Assembly: GCA_037042185.1 (NCBI GenBank) | Contig: JAXQJY010000032.1 | Location: 3,100,001-3,164,000 of the forward strand | Length of the DNA stretch: 64,000 nucleotides | Direction: 5' to 3' | Source of the DNA: Sordariomycetes sp. S80-01Y | Lineage: Eukaryota > Ascomycota > Sordariomycetes | Made by a program: the position numbers and the translations under genes | The notes under the pieces: model-generated | Databases searched by the model: none | What the model was told of the DNA's origin: nothing | The model's input: only the letters and a program-made list of their open reading frames with translations | Shown here: positions 1 through 10,361 of the stretch, in pieces | How the letters are laid out: each line of letters starts with the position of its first letter | Position numbering within the stretch: position 1 is the first letter of the stretch

Positions 1-1713
1 CTCCCTGTCGCGATCCTTCTCACGCTCCTTTTCGCGCTTGTCGCTGCGCTCAGATCGCTTTTCAAGATCACGCTTCTCATCGTCACGATAGTCGCGATCG
101 TCCTTGCGGTCCTTTGTGAGCGCAGCTCCGGCGAGACCAGCGGCGACGCCTGCGGCAGCGATTCCGCCCCAGTTTGTTGAGTCTTCTGACTTGCGCGAAG
201 GCTTGTCCACTTTTCGCGTGGGATCCTCAAGCTTCTCAGCGTCGTAGACCTTGGGCGAAACGGTTTGCCTTGGTGTGGGCTGCTGCAGGGGCACCGGTCC
301 TGGCCGCGCACGTTGAGGAAGATCCACAGCATCGAATCGGCGCGGGTCAGATGTCGCCATGGGGTAGACATTGCGCATTGGGCCCATGGGCTCAGTCGCA
401 GAGCGGGTGAGGGGTCTAGGCTCGCGGTGGATCGGCTTGCCGTTCTCATCGAAGGGACGGGGTGTGACCATTCCATGCAACGAATTGACGGGTCCGAATA
501 GACTGGGATCGACCGCAGACCGACCATCTCGGTTTCTTGAACCGGACGCCATGGCCGCACCAGCAGCAGCGCCTGCGGCGGCCGCAGCCGTTGGCCTGAT
601 CGCAGCGGACACGACCGTACCAAATGCAAGATCAGAGTCTGCGCTGTCCTCCGAGTCATCATCGTCAGAAGCAGACTCCCAGTCAGAATCATCGGAGGAG
701 GAATCAATCCTGGAGGCACCAAGGCCCCGGCTAGTGCCGTGTTTTGAATTCCTGTAGTCGCTGATCTTAGTCGCGGCAGATACCAAACCAGAAGGCTTAG
801 AGATGCCGGCAGCGCGCAAGTCTTCGTCATTCCGTGCCTTGGCCAGATCGGACAGTTGGCGCCCTATGGCCATAATCTCATCATCCGTCTTCCTCCTTCT
901 TGGGGTCGCCGGCTTCGAAGGAATTTGCCTGTCGGCGTTGTAATACTCCGCTGCGAGACCTGCGGCCGTAGCACCAGCGACCGCAGCTGTGGCAGTCGAG
1001 CCCCAACCGCTCGATTCCTGCTGCACCGGGGGTGGCGGGTGCGAATAACTCTGTGAGTGCCCATGACTTGGTCCATATTGGCTCGGGCCTGAGGGATAGG
1101 ATGGGGTCGGTCCTGCGTTGTGCGTTGTGGCGTATGTCGCGCCCGCGGCAGCTGCAGCGGCGGTAGCGGCAACAGGCGCGCTGTTCTGGTGATGATGTCG
1201 TTGACTGAAGTCGCGACTCGATTTTCTCCGGGGAATGTAACCCTGGCCGTAAGCCAAATCAGAATTCAGCGACGAGGAGGATGAGTTCCCAAAGTACAGG
1301 ACCCTTTTCTTCTTCTTGCCGCTCCTCCGCCTCCTCAGCCTCCTCCTCTCGCTCGGCGCTCGGAAGAAGGTCTGGAAAACACTCCCGTGCTTCAGCTCGC
1401 CAGAGTACCGTCTCGAAATATCCAAAAGACTGGAGCTGGTACTGCTCGAGCCTGAAGAGCTACTCCCAGGCCTCCCGCGATAATTAGTGTTGAAGTTTTG
1501 CTGAGGTGGGCGGTTCATGTCGATAGGCGCGCTGCGGTCCTCCATCGTTGGGCCCGGTTGCGCGTCGTAGTAGCTCGAATTCTCCCCGAGAACGGTGCGT
1601 GACGGGAAATCGGCCGTAGTTGCATTGGTTCGTTCCCGTGAGGCAGCTCTCCTCTCGCGTCTCCGTCTCCTGGAGCTTTCGGGGCTCCGGCGACGGGAGG
1701 ACGAGTCTGCCAT
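1..1713 (-). CDS. DUF3824-like conserved fungal protein, C-terminus beyond the window
   Basis: One frame stays open for 571 codons from an ATG at 1713 to the left edge with no stop, so the C-terminus lies outside. The protein opens with Ser/Arg-rich sequence (MADSSSRRRSPESS). It then shows a very basic block near residues 118-135 and a block reading YFGNSSSSSLNSDLAYG. There are two Ala/Gly-rich hydrophobic segments, GWGSTATAAVAGATAAGLAA near 235 and WGGIAAAGVAAGLAGAA near 510, spaced like DUF3824 repeats. Near 406-436 is a conserved-looking block (PVNSLHGMVTPRPFDENGKP). The visible end is rich in Lys, Arg, Asp and Glu. Function is unknown. The paired AAG segments resemble membrane-associating or glycine-zipper helices, and the basic blocks resemble nuclear localisation signals; both readings are inference. 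The family assignment rests on pattern recognition, not on a search. Confidence 0.8.
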   Translation of the reverse strand, partial: MADSSSRRRSPESSRRRRRERRAASRERTNATTADFPSRTVLGENSSYYDAQPGPTMEDRSAPIDMNRPPQQNFNTNYRGRPGSSSSGSSSTSSSLLDISRRYSGELKHGSVFQTFFRAPSERRRLRRRRSGKKKKRVLYFGNSSSSSLNSDLAYGQGYIPRRKSSRDFSQRHHHQNSAPVAATAAAAAAGATYATTHNAGPTPSYPSGPSQYGPSHGHSQSYSHPPPPVQQESSGWGSTATAAVAGATAAGLAAEYYNADRQIPSKPATPRRRKTDDEIMAIGRQLSDLAKARNDEDLRAAGISKPSGLVSAATKISDYRNSKHGTSRGLGASRIDSSSDDSDWESASDDDDSEDSADSDLAFGTVVSAAIRPTAAAAAGAAAGAAMASGSRNRDGRSAVDPSLFGPVNSLHGMVTPRPFDENGKPIHREPRPLTRSATEPMGPMRNVYPMATSDPRRFDAVDLPQRARPGPVPLQQPTPRQTVSPKVYDAEKLEDPTRKVDKPSRKSEDSTNWGGIAAAGVAAGLAGAALTKDRKDDRDYRDDEKRDLEKRSERSDKREKEREKDRDRE

Positions 1714-2891
1714 TCTGGATGGGTTTGGTGATGTTGTTTTGTTTGGGAGACGGAAGCTTGGCTCTTCAGCTCGGATGGGTAAGATCGAGGCCCCATTCGA
1801 TGTGGGGTCGCTGAACTGGCGGTGGCTGGTAAATCGAGAGCTTGGCCAATTAGAGGCGAGGGCGAGGCTGTTGCCACCAACGACGACGGCCCGTTGGGCG
1901 GGAGCCACCGAGACTTTGTGCTGTGACTGACAAAATCAAATGCTGCATTGTTTACCGGTTCCATACACCATACTCGGGAGAACTTCTTCAACAGCACGGT
2001 CAAATGGCCCATGGCGTTCTGTTCGAGTAAAAAACTGCTATCTACATCATGAGCTACTTTGACACTTGCATAATATGGCAAGTTGCATTAGGAACGGGCC
2101 ATTCATGCATCGCATCAATGTTGGGCATGATTGAACTTTGACCGCCAGATTTTGACCCTCTCGTCTGAGACTGCCAGCTGGCATGTGGATCCCTCGGCTT
2201 CTGTCTAAGACCATCCCACGTGTTGATTCGCCGGAATGTTTGCCTGCTGGCGGACGCTCGTCAAAGTCCCCAGGTTACCCTATGCTACTGGGAATATGGA
2301 GGATGGTCGGGCATGTTGCGTGCGAAGGTTCACGTAGGGGAAGCTCTATTGCATAGTTGCTCTTGTTGCACCGTATGGCCTGGTCTAGTTCTTTCCATCA
2401 TCAATGGAGGGCAGACTATCTCGGACTCGTTCCTCGGAGGTACCATGTGAAGGGGCATCCAATGCTGGAGTCTCAGCAGAAGCTGATCTTGGCCGGTCTC
2501 CCAACACTGCGAAACGCAAATCCGGCACCCATTACATCTTCCTCTTGCGATAGTCCCCGACCCCGCGGCATGTATTGTACAACAAATATTATGTCCTCCA
2601 TCGGCGCCTTGACATCGGCCCCAAGAGCCAAATCCGCCATGTGTGCAACCGGATTAAACACACTACCTGTGACCGAATCGGGTTTGATGACGCTTTTCGT
2701 AAACCCGATCATACAGGCTCCACTTCGATACGCCCTCCCATTTCGTGTTTGAAGAGTCTGGTCGTTGGAGCATTCGTCCAGCGTGAGCCGAACCAAATAG
2801 TGATCGCGAGAGATAGGTAGCGATCTTGGCGCTGATAACACAGTTGGGTAGTGTTGGTCGTTGGTCATGCTTTACCAATTAGCAAAAACCG
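1714..2891. other. Intergenic, upstream of the DUF3824-like gene
   Basis: This stretch lies between the start of the DUF3824-like gene and the stop of the RING gene. It holds overlapping antisense open frames of about 131 codons at 2357-2868, but neither shows a recognisable domain, repeat or splice pattern. I see no supported gene. Confidence 0.5.
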
Positions 2892-4862
2892 CTACGTGAC
2901 TGCCAGCAGTTCTGGATGCTGCGCCAATTCTGCCTCGTCGCCTTCTCCTGACTCGAATTCACTGTCTCCGGAATGGTCGAGCTCTGCCCACTCCGTGTAG
3001 TCAAATTCCGACGATACCGCTGGCCTTGAAGAAGGCGTCCTTGGTGACACAGAGGACTCCGCTGGTAGGATGTCTTCGGGGACGTAAGTGACGCTTGGAA
3101 CCAGGGGGGGAACAAATATTGTTTGCACATGGTGATCGCGCGTTGCGGATGGCGGCACCTCATTCGGGAACGCATGCAGAGAGGATGACTGAGACTGCCC
3201 CGGCTGCTGAAGGTTGTAGACTGCGGTTCCGATGTCGTCCGTATATTGTGAAACGCGGGTCCCTAGCATGGTCGGGGCGGCTTCGACATTGGCCATTCTT
3301 TGCCTACGCAGATGAGCCGGCTGTGCGTCACCCCATGATCCCTGATCGATGCCGCGTGGCTGGCCCTGGTTCATTCGATTGGGAGCGACGGGTTCCAACC
3401 TTCTCTCAAAAGCGCTGTCGCCAGCCACCCGAGCCTCCCACTCCGGAGCGGTGAATCTGAGTCGACTCGAAGGATGACTCTCATCACCCATCGGGTCTGC
3501 CCCAGATCCCCTCCGCTTCAGGTTGGCCATGTACGGTAGCTCCAATCCCGGACGTTTGCGGTCTCGCGTCGCAAGTATACGTTTGAGGAAACACAGATTT
3601 TGCTTTGCGCTCAGCAGAGGCTTTTGGCGCTGGTACTCCATGTAGAGGTCTAGGTCGTAGGCTGGCTCTCGTTCGGGAACGATCTTCTTCCGGCAGTATG
3701 GACAACACCAGCTGTGTGATTTCTGCGTTTGGAACCACTCTGTGAGACAACAAGACCCGAATATGTGCCCACAAGCCGGTAGCTTGATTGCATCCTCCAC
3801 GACGTTTTCGGGGCTAGCGGTGCGGTAGTCAACGTAGCATATGTCGCAGCAGTCTAGGCACGAGGTCAGCCGAATATCGTCCATGCGATGCCTTGGCGAG
3901 CCGAAACTTACTCTTGTCTCGTAAATCCGTGCTACTGGCAGGTGGAAGAGGTTTGTAGCGTATGAAGCTACGATGCCATAACGTCTCGTTGATTATTCTG
4001 ACGAGTCTCTCAGCCTCCTTGGTCAGCTTGAGATCCTCAGCACTGAGCGCTGAACCGGCGGAAGGACGAGAAGGTTGACCCGGCCGGGGACCGCGGTTCT
4101 CCGTATGATCTTCGCACATCGACTGGTTTTCTTGTGACTGAGCATGGCTGTGTAGACTTGCGGGGTTGAAAATTGGTCGACCTGTAGCGGGTGACCGACG
4201 AGGAGCTTGAGATTGTGATGTTCCTGGAAGAAGCCAGGGTTGTCAGCTATGACTATCAAGGTACGTGGTCCGCTTTAAACTTTCACATCTCGTGATAAGT
4301 ATACTACACAGACTGACTTACCAAAGTTACTAGAGGCTCGGCGCGGACCCCGCGGATCCTCGGCCCATAAGTAACCGTGCCACATCGATCGGCGGGCTTC
4401 GTTCGAGAGAGATGGTGAGCTCGATGCCATGTCATAATGCGCAAACGGCGCAGGCAGCACCTGGATGGACTCGGTCAAAACGCCCGTGCCCTCCCGTAAT
4501 CCGTGGCCTTGTTCCCTGGCAGGTTGGACATCCGTTCGAGCTCCAGCACGCGGGGCTCTGGGTAGCGGGATAGGCTCGAGGGCCTCGCTGATAGCAGGGA
4601 GGGTCGTTCCATCAGGTGAGCCTCTCACGAGCCTCGTACGGCCGGATCCAAACTGGGCAGCCGCAGCAGCGCTCAAAGCCCCATTATCTTGAAAGCTTGC
4701 CTGGGGAGCGGGAACGGAGGTCGGTACGCCCACCGCATTCACCGGTGTGTACAATCCCGCCGTAGTGTAGTGTTGGTTGAATGCGCGCGCAGCATCCACT
4801 TCATACTGCATGAGATGCCGGCGTAGTTGTGCATGGTCCGTCTCGTCGCTGAATGTGTCCAT
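2892..4862 (-). CDS. RING-finger domain protein, three exons
   Basis: Exons are 4322-4862, 3912-4223 and 2892-3853, giving 604 residues. The first intron has donor GGTAAGTC, branch CTGAC and acceptor TTCCAG. The second has GTAAGT, GGCTGAC and CCTAG. The ATG at 4862 lies in GCCATGG; the frame extends further upstream only to a GTG. A RING-type zinc finger sits at about 287-338 with CDIC (287-290), CGH (312-314), CL (320) and CPYC (335-338). The position that should carry the fifth ligand is Gly317, as in the CGHxFG form seen in many fungal RING proteins. The rest is Ser/Pro-rich and probably disordered, ending in an acidic tail. A role as ubiquitin ligase or adaptor is inferred from the finger only; the substrate is unknown. 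No transmembrane segment is evident. Confidence 0.82.
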
Positions 4863-6438
4863 GGCGAAAGCTCGGCCCTTTCGAGATCGATGATTCCTGG
4901 AACGTCCAAACACAACGAGGAAAAGGGTCGTCCACCGATTGTATTAGGACGCAGGGGAGGATTATGAGTCGATTCCCTTGGCTGATCAGCCCGAACACCG
5001 TCGAAAGATGGGGGAGTCGGCCGATGATTCGCAAAGCTTATAAACGGTATATGTGCCTTATGAGAACAGACAATCGCTCAAGATCGACGAAAGTTGATGC
5101 TGAAGCTGAGGCATCGGTAGTGTCGCAAGGAGGCAGGGGCTGCTTGACGATTGTAGTTGTAGTGATGACGACGAGGTGAGGGCCAGGAGGGGAAAAGGCA
5201 GGAGGAGATGGATGGAGGATGGAGGATGGGCTTAAATCGAAGCCGGAGGCTGTGAGTGATTGTGAGACCAGATAACCACGGCAAAGAATCTAGATAAAAC
5301 GACCAAGGTAGTCCTGGGATACTTGTTCCGTCACTGATGAGCGAGGCTATCCGAGCAATCCACAGTGGCTGCGGTGGAGGACAATAGGGAAGATGGCGCT
5401 CAGTAATGCAAGGCGGTGGTGAGCCGTGATGCGGTCGATGCGAAAAGGGAACTCAGTTGAAACGTCTCATCCGAAGTGAAGCCAAATCAGAAACACATGA
5501 CTCCTGGCTGGGTCTATCCTCATGTGACTGGCATTGGCGGAGCGAGAGCGTCGTCACTCGGACTGACCTCAGCGCGGCCGGCGCTCACGGAGGTGACGGA
5601 TCCAAGCTGGTGGACAGTGCTCCTCCTAGTGGCAGCATGCAACAGCTTGAGTGTCGCCCTCGGTCGTCGCTAGGAAGGTAATGTCCACAAACGTCAACAG
5701 CCTTTGCTCGAGGGATGCGCAGCGAGAAGGGATCCACGGAATTGAGGGAAAGATGAGGGAGAGCCTGGGCGGGCTGGATAGTGCGGGAAGGAGAGGCGAT
5801 GCCAACGTTGGGACTGAACACGAGACCAGTGCCAGAGCCAGAACCAGAAGCAGCGCCAGCGCCAGCGCCAGCCAACTGCTGCTTCTCCAAAACTGCAAGA
5901 GACGAGATTGGGCGGTGGCTCGGACAGCGACGGCGACGGCGACGGCCGTCCCGCTGAGGGAATGGGTTGGCAGGTCGGGTACGTATAGTAAGTCAGTAAT
6001 GGCCGTCTAAGGCAAAGCAGCCGGCCTACCAACCTACGTCTACGCTCTACGCCGTGCGGGCCACCGACCGTCAGTGGTGCGGTGTGATCACTGAGTTCAG
6101 CAGTCTCCACCAGTCATCGTCGAGCATCAGGTGGTCTCCTCTCCGGCAGTCTTGTCTCCCGTCGCCCCAACTTGAAGTGCGTGTGCGTGGCCGTCGCCGT
6201 GGCCGCGGCTGTACTGTAGGCGACCGAGATAAGAAGTCCGGCCGCGACCCGCTGGCCCTCGATCAAGCAAGGGGACAGTTCACCATGAGCGGTGGTGGAG
6301 CGAACAAGCAGACGAGAAGATGCTGCGTGGTCGAAACCAATTAAATCAATCCAAAGGACGAGACATGCACCAGCAGCAGCCTGGGGATGCGGTGCCCAGA
6401 GCGTGTGTGTAGCAACCGAAGCCCGGCAAAGTTGCAAC

Positions 6439-6456
6439 CAGCAGCAGCAGCAGCAG
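6439..6456. repeat. (CAG)6 microsatellite
   Basis: Six uninterrupted CAG units in noncoding DNA, followed by CAA. It is the exact reverse complement of the (CTG)6 run at 6698-6715. Confidence 0.9.
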
Positions 6457-6697
6457 CAACACCACCGGCTGGGAATCCCGATTCTGCACCTGGAACGCAG
6501 TGCGCTGCACTCAGCGGAGAAAAGTGCAGGGCCAGCTCCAGCCCGGTCCACGGGGGACATTCCTGTCGCTCGTCATTTGGAAGAACTAGCTTCAAGCCGC
6601 GACGGGTCGCGTAGATAGCTCCGACTTAAGTTGGAGGTGCAGCGGGGCGACGATAGGGCCGATGCTGGCGAGGAGGACGATGCCGATGATGCTGCTA

Positions 6698-6715
6698 CTG
6701 CTGCTGCTGCTGCTG
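6698..6715. repeat. (CTG)6 microsatellite
   Basis: Six uninterrupted CTG units, preceded by GCTGCTA and followed by a short GAT-rich stretch. With the CAG run at 6439-6456 it makes an 18-bp perfect inverted pair about 240 bp apart. Confidence 0.9.
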
Positions 6716-7778
6716 ACGATGATGATTGATGCCGCAGGGTGCAATGCGATATGCATTGGGCAGATGGCGCGGGCACAGGCACGGGGTACCGTTTGGCTTC
6801 AGTCGCGAGGTAACTCGAGGGTGGCCGCTGAATTAGACGGACACGGCCGCCGAATATTCTGCCGCAGCTTGACCAGGCCTGGCTGATTGCCGAGTCGCTT
6901 GCGTCTCTTTTTTTTATAGGTTTTACTGGAATTGTCGTGTGTTTTGTGGGTGATTTGAGTTTGAAGTCAAAAAGAGAAGGATTCCCGACTGTAGGAGGTC
7001 TGAGCTGGAATCTGCGGATGACCGCTTGCTTCTTCGGGAGGGAACCTTAATTACGTTACGGTCTGCGGTGCTGAGAGTGACCACACGAGACGCCTTTCCA
7101 CTGCCCTGGTCCCGTCCTGCGAGCGTGCCTGTGCATCACTCATCTAATTCAGACCATATAATACGCTGGGTACCAGTCCGACACACGTCCCAGAAACAAG
7201 AAACAATGCTCCTTCTCTCATTGACTTTGACTAGACGCCCTAATACCGATTGGCTTCGCTAAACGACACCGACGTCCGAGAGCTGCGAATCCCTCATCGT
7301 CCAGATGCTGGCCAGCAAACCGCGTAGCTGACGTCCAACGTGGCTGGTGGCCGTCAGACTTTGCTCCGTAACCATGCGTCGCGTATTCGCAAATTCATAC
7401 ACTATAGACAGATACACCGCCAGGCCAGCGCTGTCACGCGGCGGCGCGAAGCATCCGCCGTCACACAGCGCCGAGGTGCGTGTTGAGGGCCGTATCCATT
7501 TTCCCCTTTTCGTTGAAACACCTTCAAATAAGGAATCTCTCCCGCTGCCGCGTAAAGTACACTTCGACCAGACCGAGACAGCTCGCAGATGACATGAAGC
7601 CTGCTCTGCTCGTCTCTTGTTGCCTCCCGGTCAGCATTGGACCATGTGTGCGGGTGTTTGCTCCCCCAAAAGCGATGGCGCCTGCGATGACAGTCTTCGT
7701 CCACAGCAGCAATATAGCCCTACGGTCTCGAAGACGCAATGTTCCCATCGCCCGATCGGACAAGTCAGATGGCATCGC

Positions 7779-10361
7779 TCACTTCTTAGGCAAGCGATAC
7801 TTCCCTCCGGCAAGCTCTAGGTGTCCCTCTGATATCTTCTCATCGAGAAACTCCTGCAATTCCTCGTTGGACCAAGTGCAGCCGTCCGGTATCAACATCT
7901 TCATCATCATAAGGATCTGCCCGAGTGGCATGGTTGGCGCCGAGTTCGTCAGCATGCCCACGATGAATTGCCAGTACACCGTCTGCTTCTCTCTCTCGGC
8001 GGCACTGACACCCTTGGATTTGCGCGGTGGTGGCTGGGCCGTGTCTGTTTCCAGGTTTTGCCCTTGATCATCTGAGTCTGAGGTGCCTTTGCCTTCTTCT
8101 CGACGCTCAATGACCGTGTACGTTCGGTTGCCAACGTCTTTAAGGACCCTTTCGTTGACCCAGAAAGCTAAAGCCGCCTCGAGGAGGTCTTCGTCGATCA
8201 TGAGCTGTTGCCACAGTTCATCGAAGCTTTTCTGAAGAGGGGCTTCGCTGTCACCACTGAAGGCATAAATGACCGCAGCCTCGTATGTCTTACATTCAAT
8301 CGAGACTGAGCGGTCTTCAAATTCGAGTTCGACATTTGCTGTTCCGAGATTGTCGATCCAATCCAACTTCCGCGAGTTCTTCAGCCGTTCAAACCCGACC
8401 TCGTACTGTTTCTGCAAGGCCACAACCGGGGCCGGGACGTTGAAGGGCTCCTTTGACATGCTGGGCCAGAAGAGTCGCGACAGGATCTTGGAATGGAAGC
8501 TGGGCGCGTGGTCGTCCTGGGTGGACTGCGCCTTAAGGTGCTTCCCAAGCACCCCATCGAGCCGTTTCGAGTCTGTGATGTCCTTCATCATGACATCGCA
8601 GTTCTGAAGGGCGTGGTCACCAAACCTCCTCTTCAGCAAGCCGAGAACCTTTAGCTCTTGCTGATAGCTTGTCTGGCTCGATAGCAAGCGCTCCGCAATG
8701 ATAGCCTGGAACTCCTTGATAAAGATGTCCTGAGACCCGAGGGCGCTGATCAGGGTTCCGATTACGTCCTCGTTCTTAGGTCGTTTGTAGTTGACGCCGG
8801 CGTCAACTGGATCAGGTACCCAGGTCATGTCATGCCAGTCAAGGTCGTCTTCATCCGCATGGCGGCGTTGTTGCTGCGCAGGATCGTTCAGAATAGCTGC
8901 CAGCTCGACGAGCCTTGTCTTGCTCCCTTCTGTGTGGGACTCCCTGGGGTTCGATAGAAGTCCAGTAACCACAATCCGAATGGCATCGTCTCGCTGACAA
9001 AGGTACAGCTGCAGCGCGTGGACTACTCTGTCCAACAGCACCTTGGAGTGATCCAAAGCATGGAAGGTTCTGATCATAGCAATGTACGTCTGCAAAATAG
9101 ACAAGGTGGATCGCCCAGGATGTAGGAGTCTTTTCTGCAAAGTTACAGAAAACGTATCCGTTAGCTGAAGACGACGCTGGGGTGTAGTCACAGCTGCCCG
9201 AAGGTCTTCAATTCCCCCGGTGCTTTCCGGCCAGTGCAGCACAATGTCGAAGAGCTCCTGGATGCGGAGAGTCACCAGTCGACCGATTGCGATCTCCTTC
9301 CAGCTTTCTACATCCGAATACTCAATTTGCATGTCGAAGCGGTTGAACACGAGAACTGCAAGTTGCCCATACTTGTTCTCAACCCAATCGCAAAGAGCGC
9401 CAATGCAACCCGTGAGTATAGGCAATGCTGATGGAAGCGCGAGTCCTTGGCCATCTTGCTCAGTCCAGACCCCTGAGTAAGTCTTGCGGATGAAGTCCTG
9501 CATGCAGGCATCCATGACCTCTGCAAACAGAACCTGAAACTTTTCGCCCGCGAGGCCGACCTTCAGCAGCGAATCCACGAGGCCGAGTAGCTCGTTCCTC
9601 GGACCAGAGACGGAGCCATCCTCGTCCAGGTCTGTGGCCGAGCTCGGAACCTGTGTTTGGGAGCATACTATGGCCGAGATGAGTTGTTGTAGCACTGCGC
9701 GCAAAGCGGCCTGTAAGCCTTGCGTCCACGAATTACCAATGATTGCATGTAAATCGCGCCGAAAGTGGCTGACTGCTGCGTCAGCTGCAGACTCACTCTT
9801 AAACCCACGCACGATTAGCGTCAGTCCGTAGAGATACTGGCGGTGTGCAGCTTCCAGAGTCCTGACGCTCGATATCAGCACCTGATTGTAGCCATCCTGG
9901 CTTGCACAAGCGGCTAACAGGGGAAGAACGTGATTCAGAAAGTGATGCCGGACCTGCTGGATGTGCCAGGCCAAGATGTCCTCGGTATGCGAAGCGCGCG
10001 GCAGCTTGGAGCCAGGGTCGAGAACGAGGTTGAGGGCGGCACTGAACACGTCATCGTGGTCCTGAGACTCTGGCAGCGGAGCACCGAAGGAGTCCTCAAC
10101 AGCGACCGAAGAGGGGAGCTGTATGCGAGACGTGACGACATGCCATGCGCGATCCCATTGCACCTGATCGCTCACGAGGCCCTCATGCCGGGAAGCGGAG
10201 GCAGTCTCAGACGCGGCAAAGGCGATAGGCGCGGCAGCAGGTCCGCCAAATGGCTCGCCAGGCTGGGTGGCAGGGAGCAAGGGCGTGGGTTGCGAGAGGT
10301 GCGTGTCGAAGACGGACCGCAAGACCTTCTGCTTGCGCGCCCGGAACTTGGAGACGGCCAT
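7779..10361 (-). CDS. APC2: Anaphase-promoting complex subunit 2 (cullin-like)
   Basis: A single-exon gene of 860 residues. APC2 is the cullin scaffold of the anaphase-promoting complex, a nuclear ubiquitin ligase that triggers destruction of securin and cyclin B. With the RING subunit APC11 it forms the catalytic module. The N-terminal half is helical cullin-repeat-like sequence. The cullin homology region begins near residue 520 (KNEDVIGTLISALGSQDIF) and includes the typical VLGLLKRRFG and LDGVLGKHLK elements. The last 70 residues form the APC2-type winged helix (YWQFIVGMLTNSAP, ending GHLELAGGKYRLPKK). The length is in the family range. I chose the ATG at 10361 (context GCCATGG); the frame continues upstream only to a TTG. 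Family knowledge says APC2 lacks the cullin neddylation lysine. Identity is secure; the exact N-terminus is less so. Confidence 0.95.
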   Translation of the reverse strand: MAVSKFRARKQKVLRSVFDTHLSQPTPLLPATQPGEPFGGPAAAPIAFAASETASASRHEGLVSDQVQWDRAWHVVTSRIQLPSSVAVEDSFGAPLPESQDHDDVFSAALNLVLDPGSKLPRASHTEDILAWHIQQVRHHFLNHVLPLLAACASQDGYNQVLISSVRTLEAAHRQYLYGLTLIVRGFKSESAADAAVSHFRRDLHAIIGNSWTQGLQAALRAVLQQLISAIVCSQTQVPSSATDLDEDGSVSGPRNELLGLVDSLLKVGLAGEKFQVLFAEVMDACMQDFIRKTYSGVWTEQDGQGLALPSALPILTGCIGALCDWVENKYGQLAVLVFNRFDMQIEYSDVESWKEIAIGRLVTLRIQELFDIVLHWPESTGGIEDLRAAVTTPQRRLQLTDTFSVTLQKRLLHPGRSTLSILQTYIAMIRTFHALDHSKVLLDRVVHALQLYLCQRDDAIRIVVTGLLSNPRESHTEGSKTRLVELAAILNDPAQQQRRHADEDDLDWHDMTWVPDPVDAGVNYKRPKNEDVIGTLISALGSQDIFIKEFQAIIAERLLSSQTSYQQELKVLGLLKRRFGDHALQNCDVMMKDITDSKRLDGVLGKHLKAQSTQDDHAPSFHSKILSRLFWPSMSKEPFNVPAPVVALQKQYEVGFERLKNSRKLDWIDNLGTANVELEFEDRSVSIECKTYEAAVIYAFSGDSEAPLQKSFDELWQQLMIDEDLLEAALAFWVNERVLKDVGNRTYTVIERREEGKGTSDSDDQGQNLETDTAQPPPRKSKGVSAAEREKQTVYWQFIVGMLTNSAPTMPLGQILMMMKMLIPDGCTWSNEELQEFLDEKISEGHLELAGGKYRLPKK

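Larger units (their letters stand above)
4863..7778. other. 2.9 kb intergenic region, low complexity
   Basis: This region lies upstream of the RING gene and downstream of APC2. It contains Gly/Ala-type short repeats (GCCAGC near 5860), a (CAG)6 run at 6439-6456 and a (CTG)6 run at 6698-6715. The open frames here are short, mostly of biased composition, and lack ATG-plus-splice support. I see no gene. Confidence 0.5.

Noticed and set aside
2473-2868. 131-codon ATG frame on the minus strand just after the RING gene
   Set aside because: A frame of equal length runs antisense to it, no domain is recognisable and 131 codons is not significant at this base composition. It may be 3' untranslated sequence.
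4863-4913. N-terminal extension of the RING protein to 4913
   Set aside because: The extension begins at GTG; the ATG at 4862 has a strong context.
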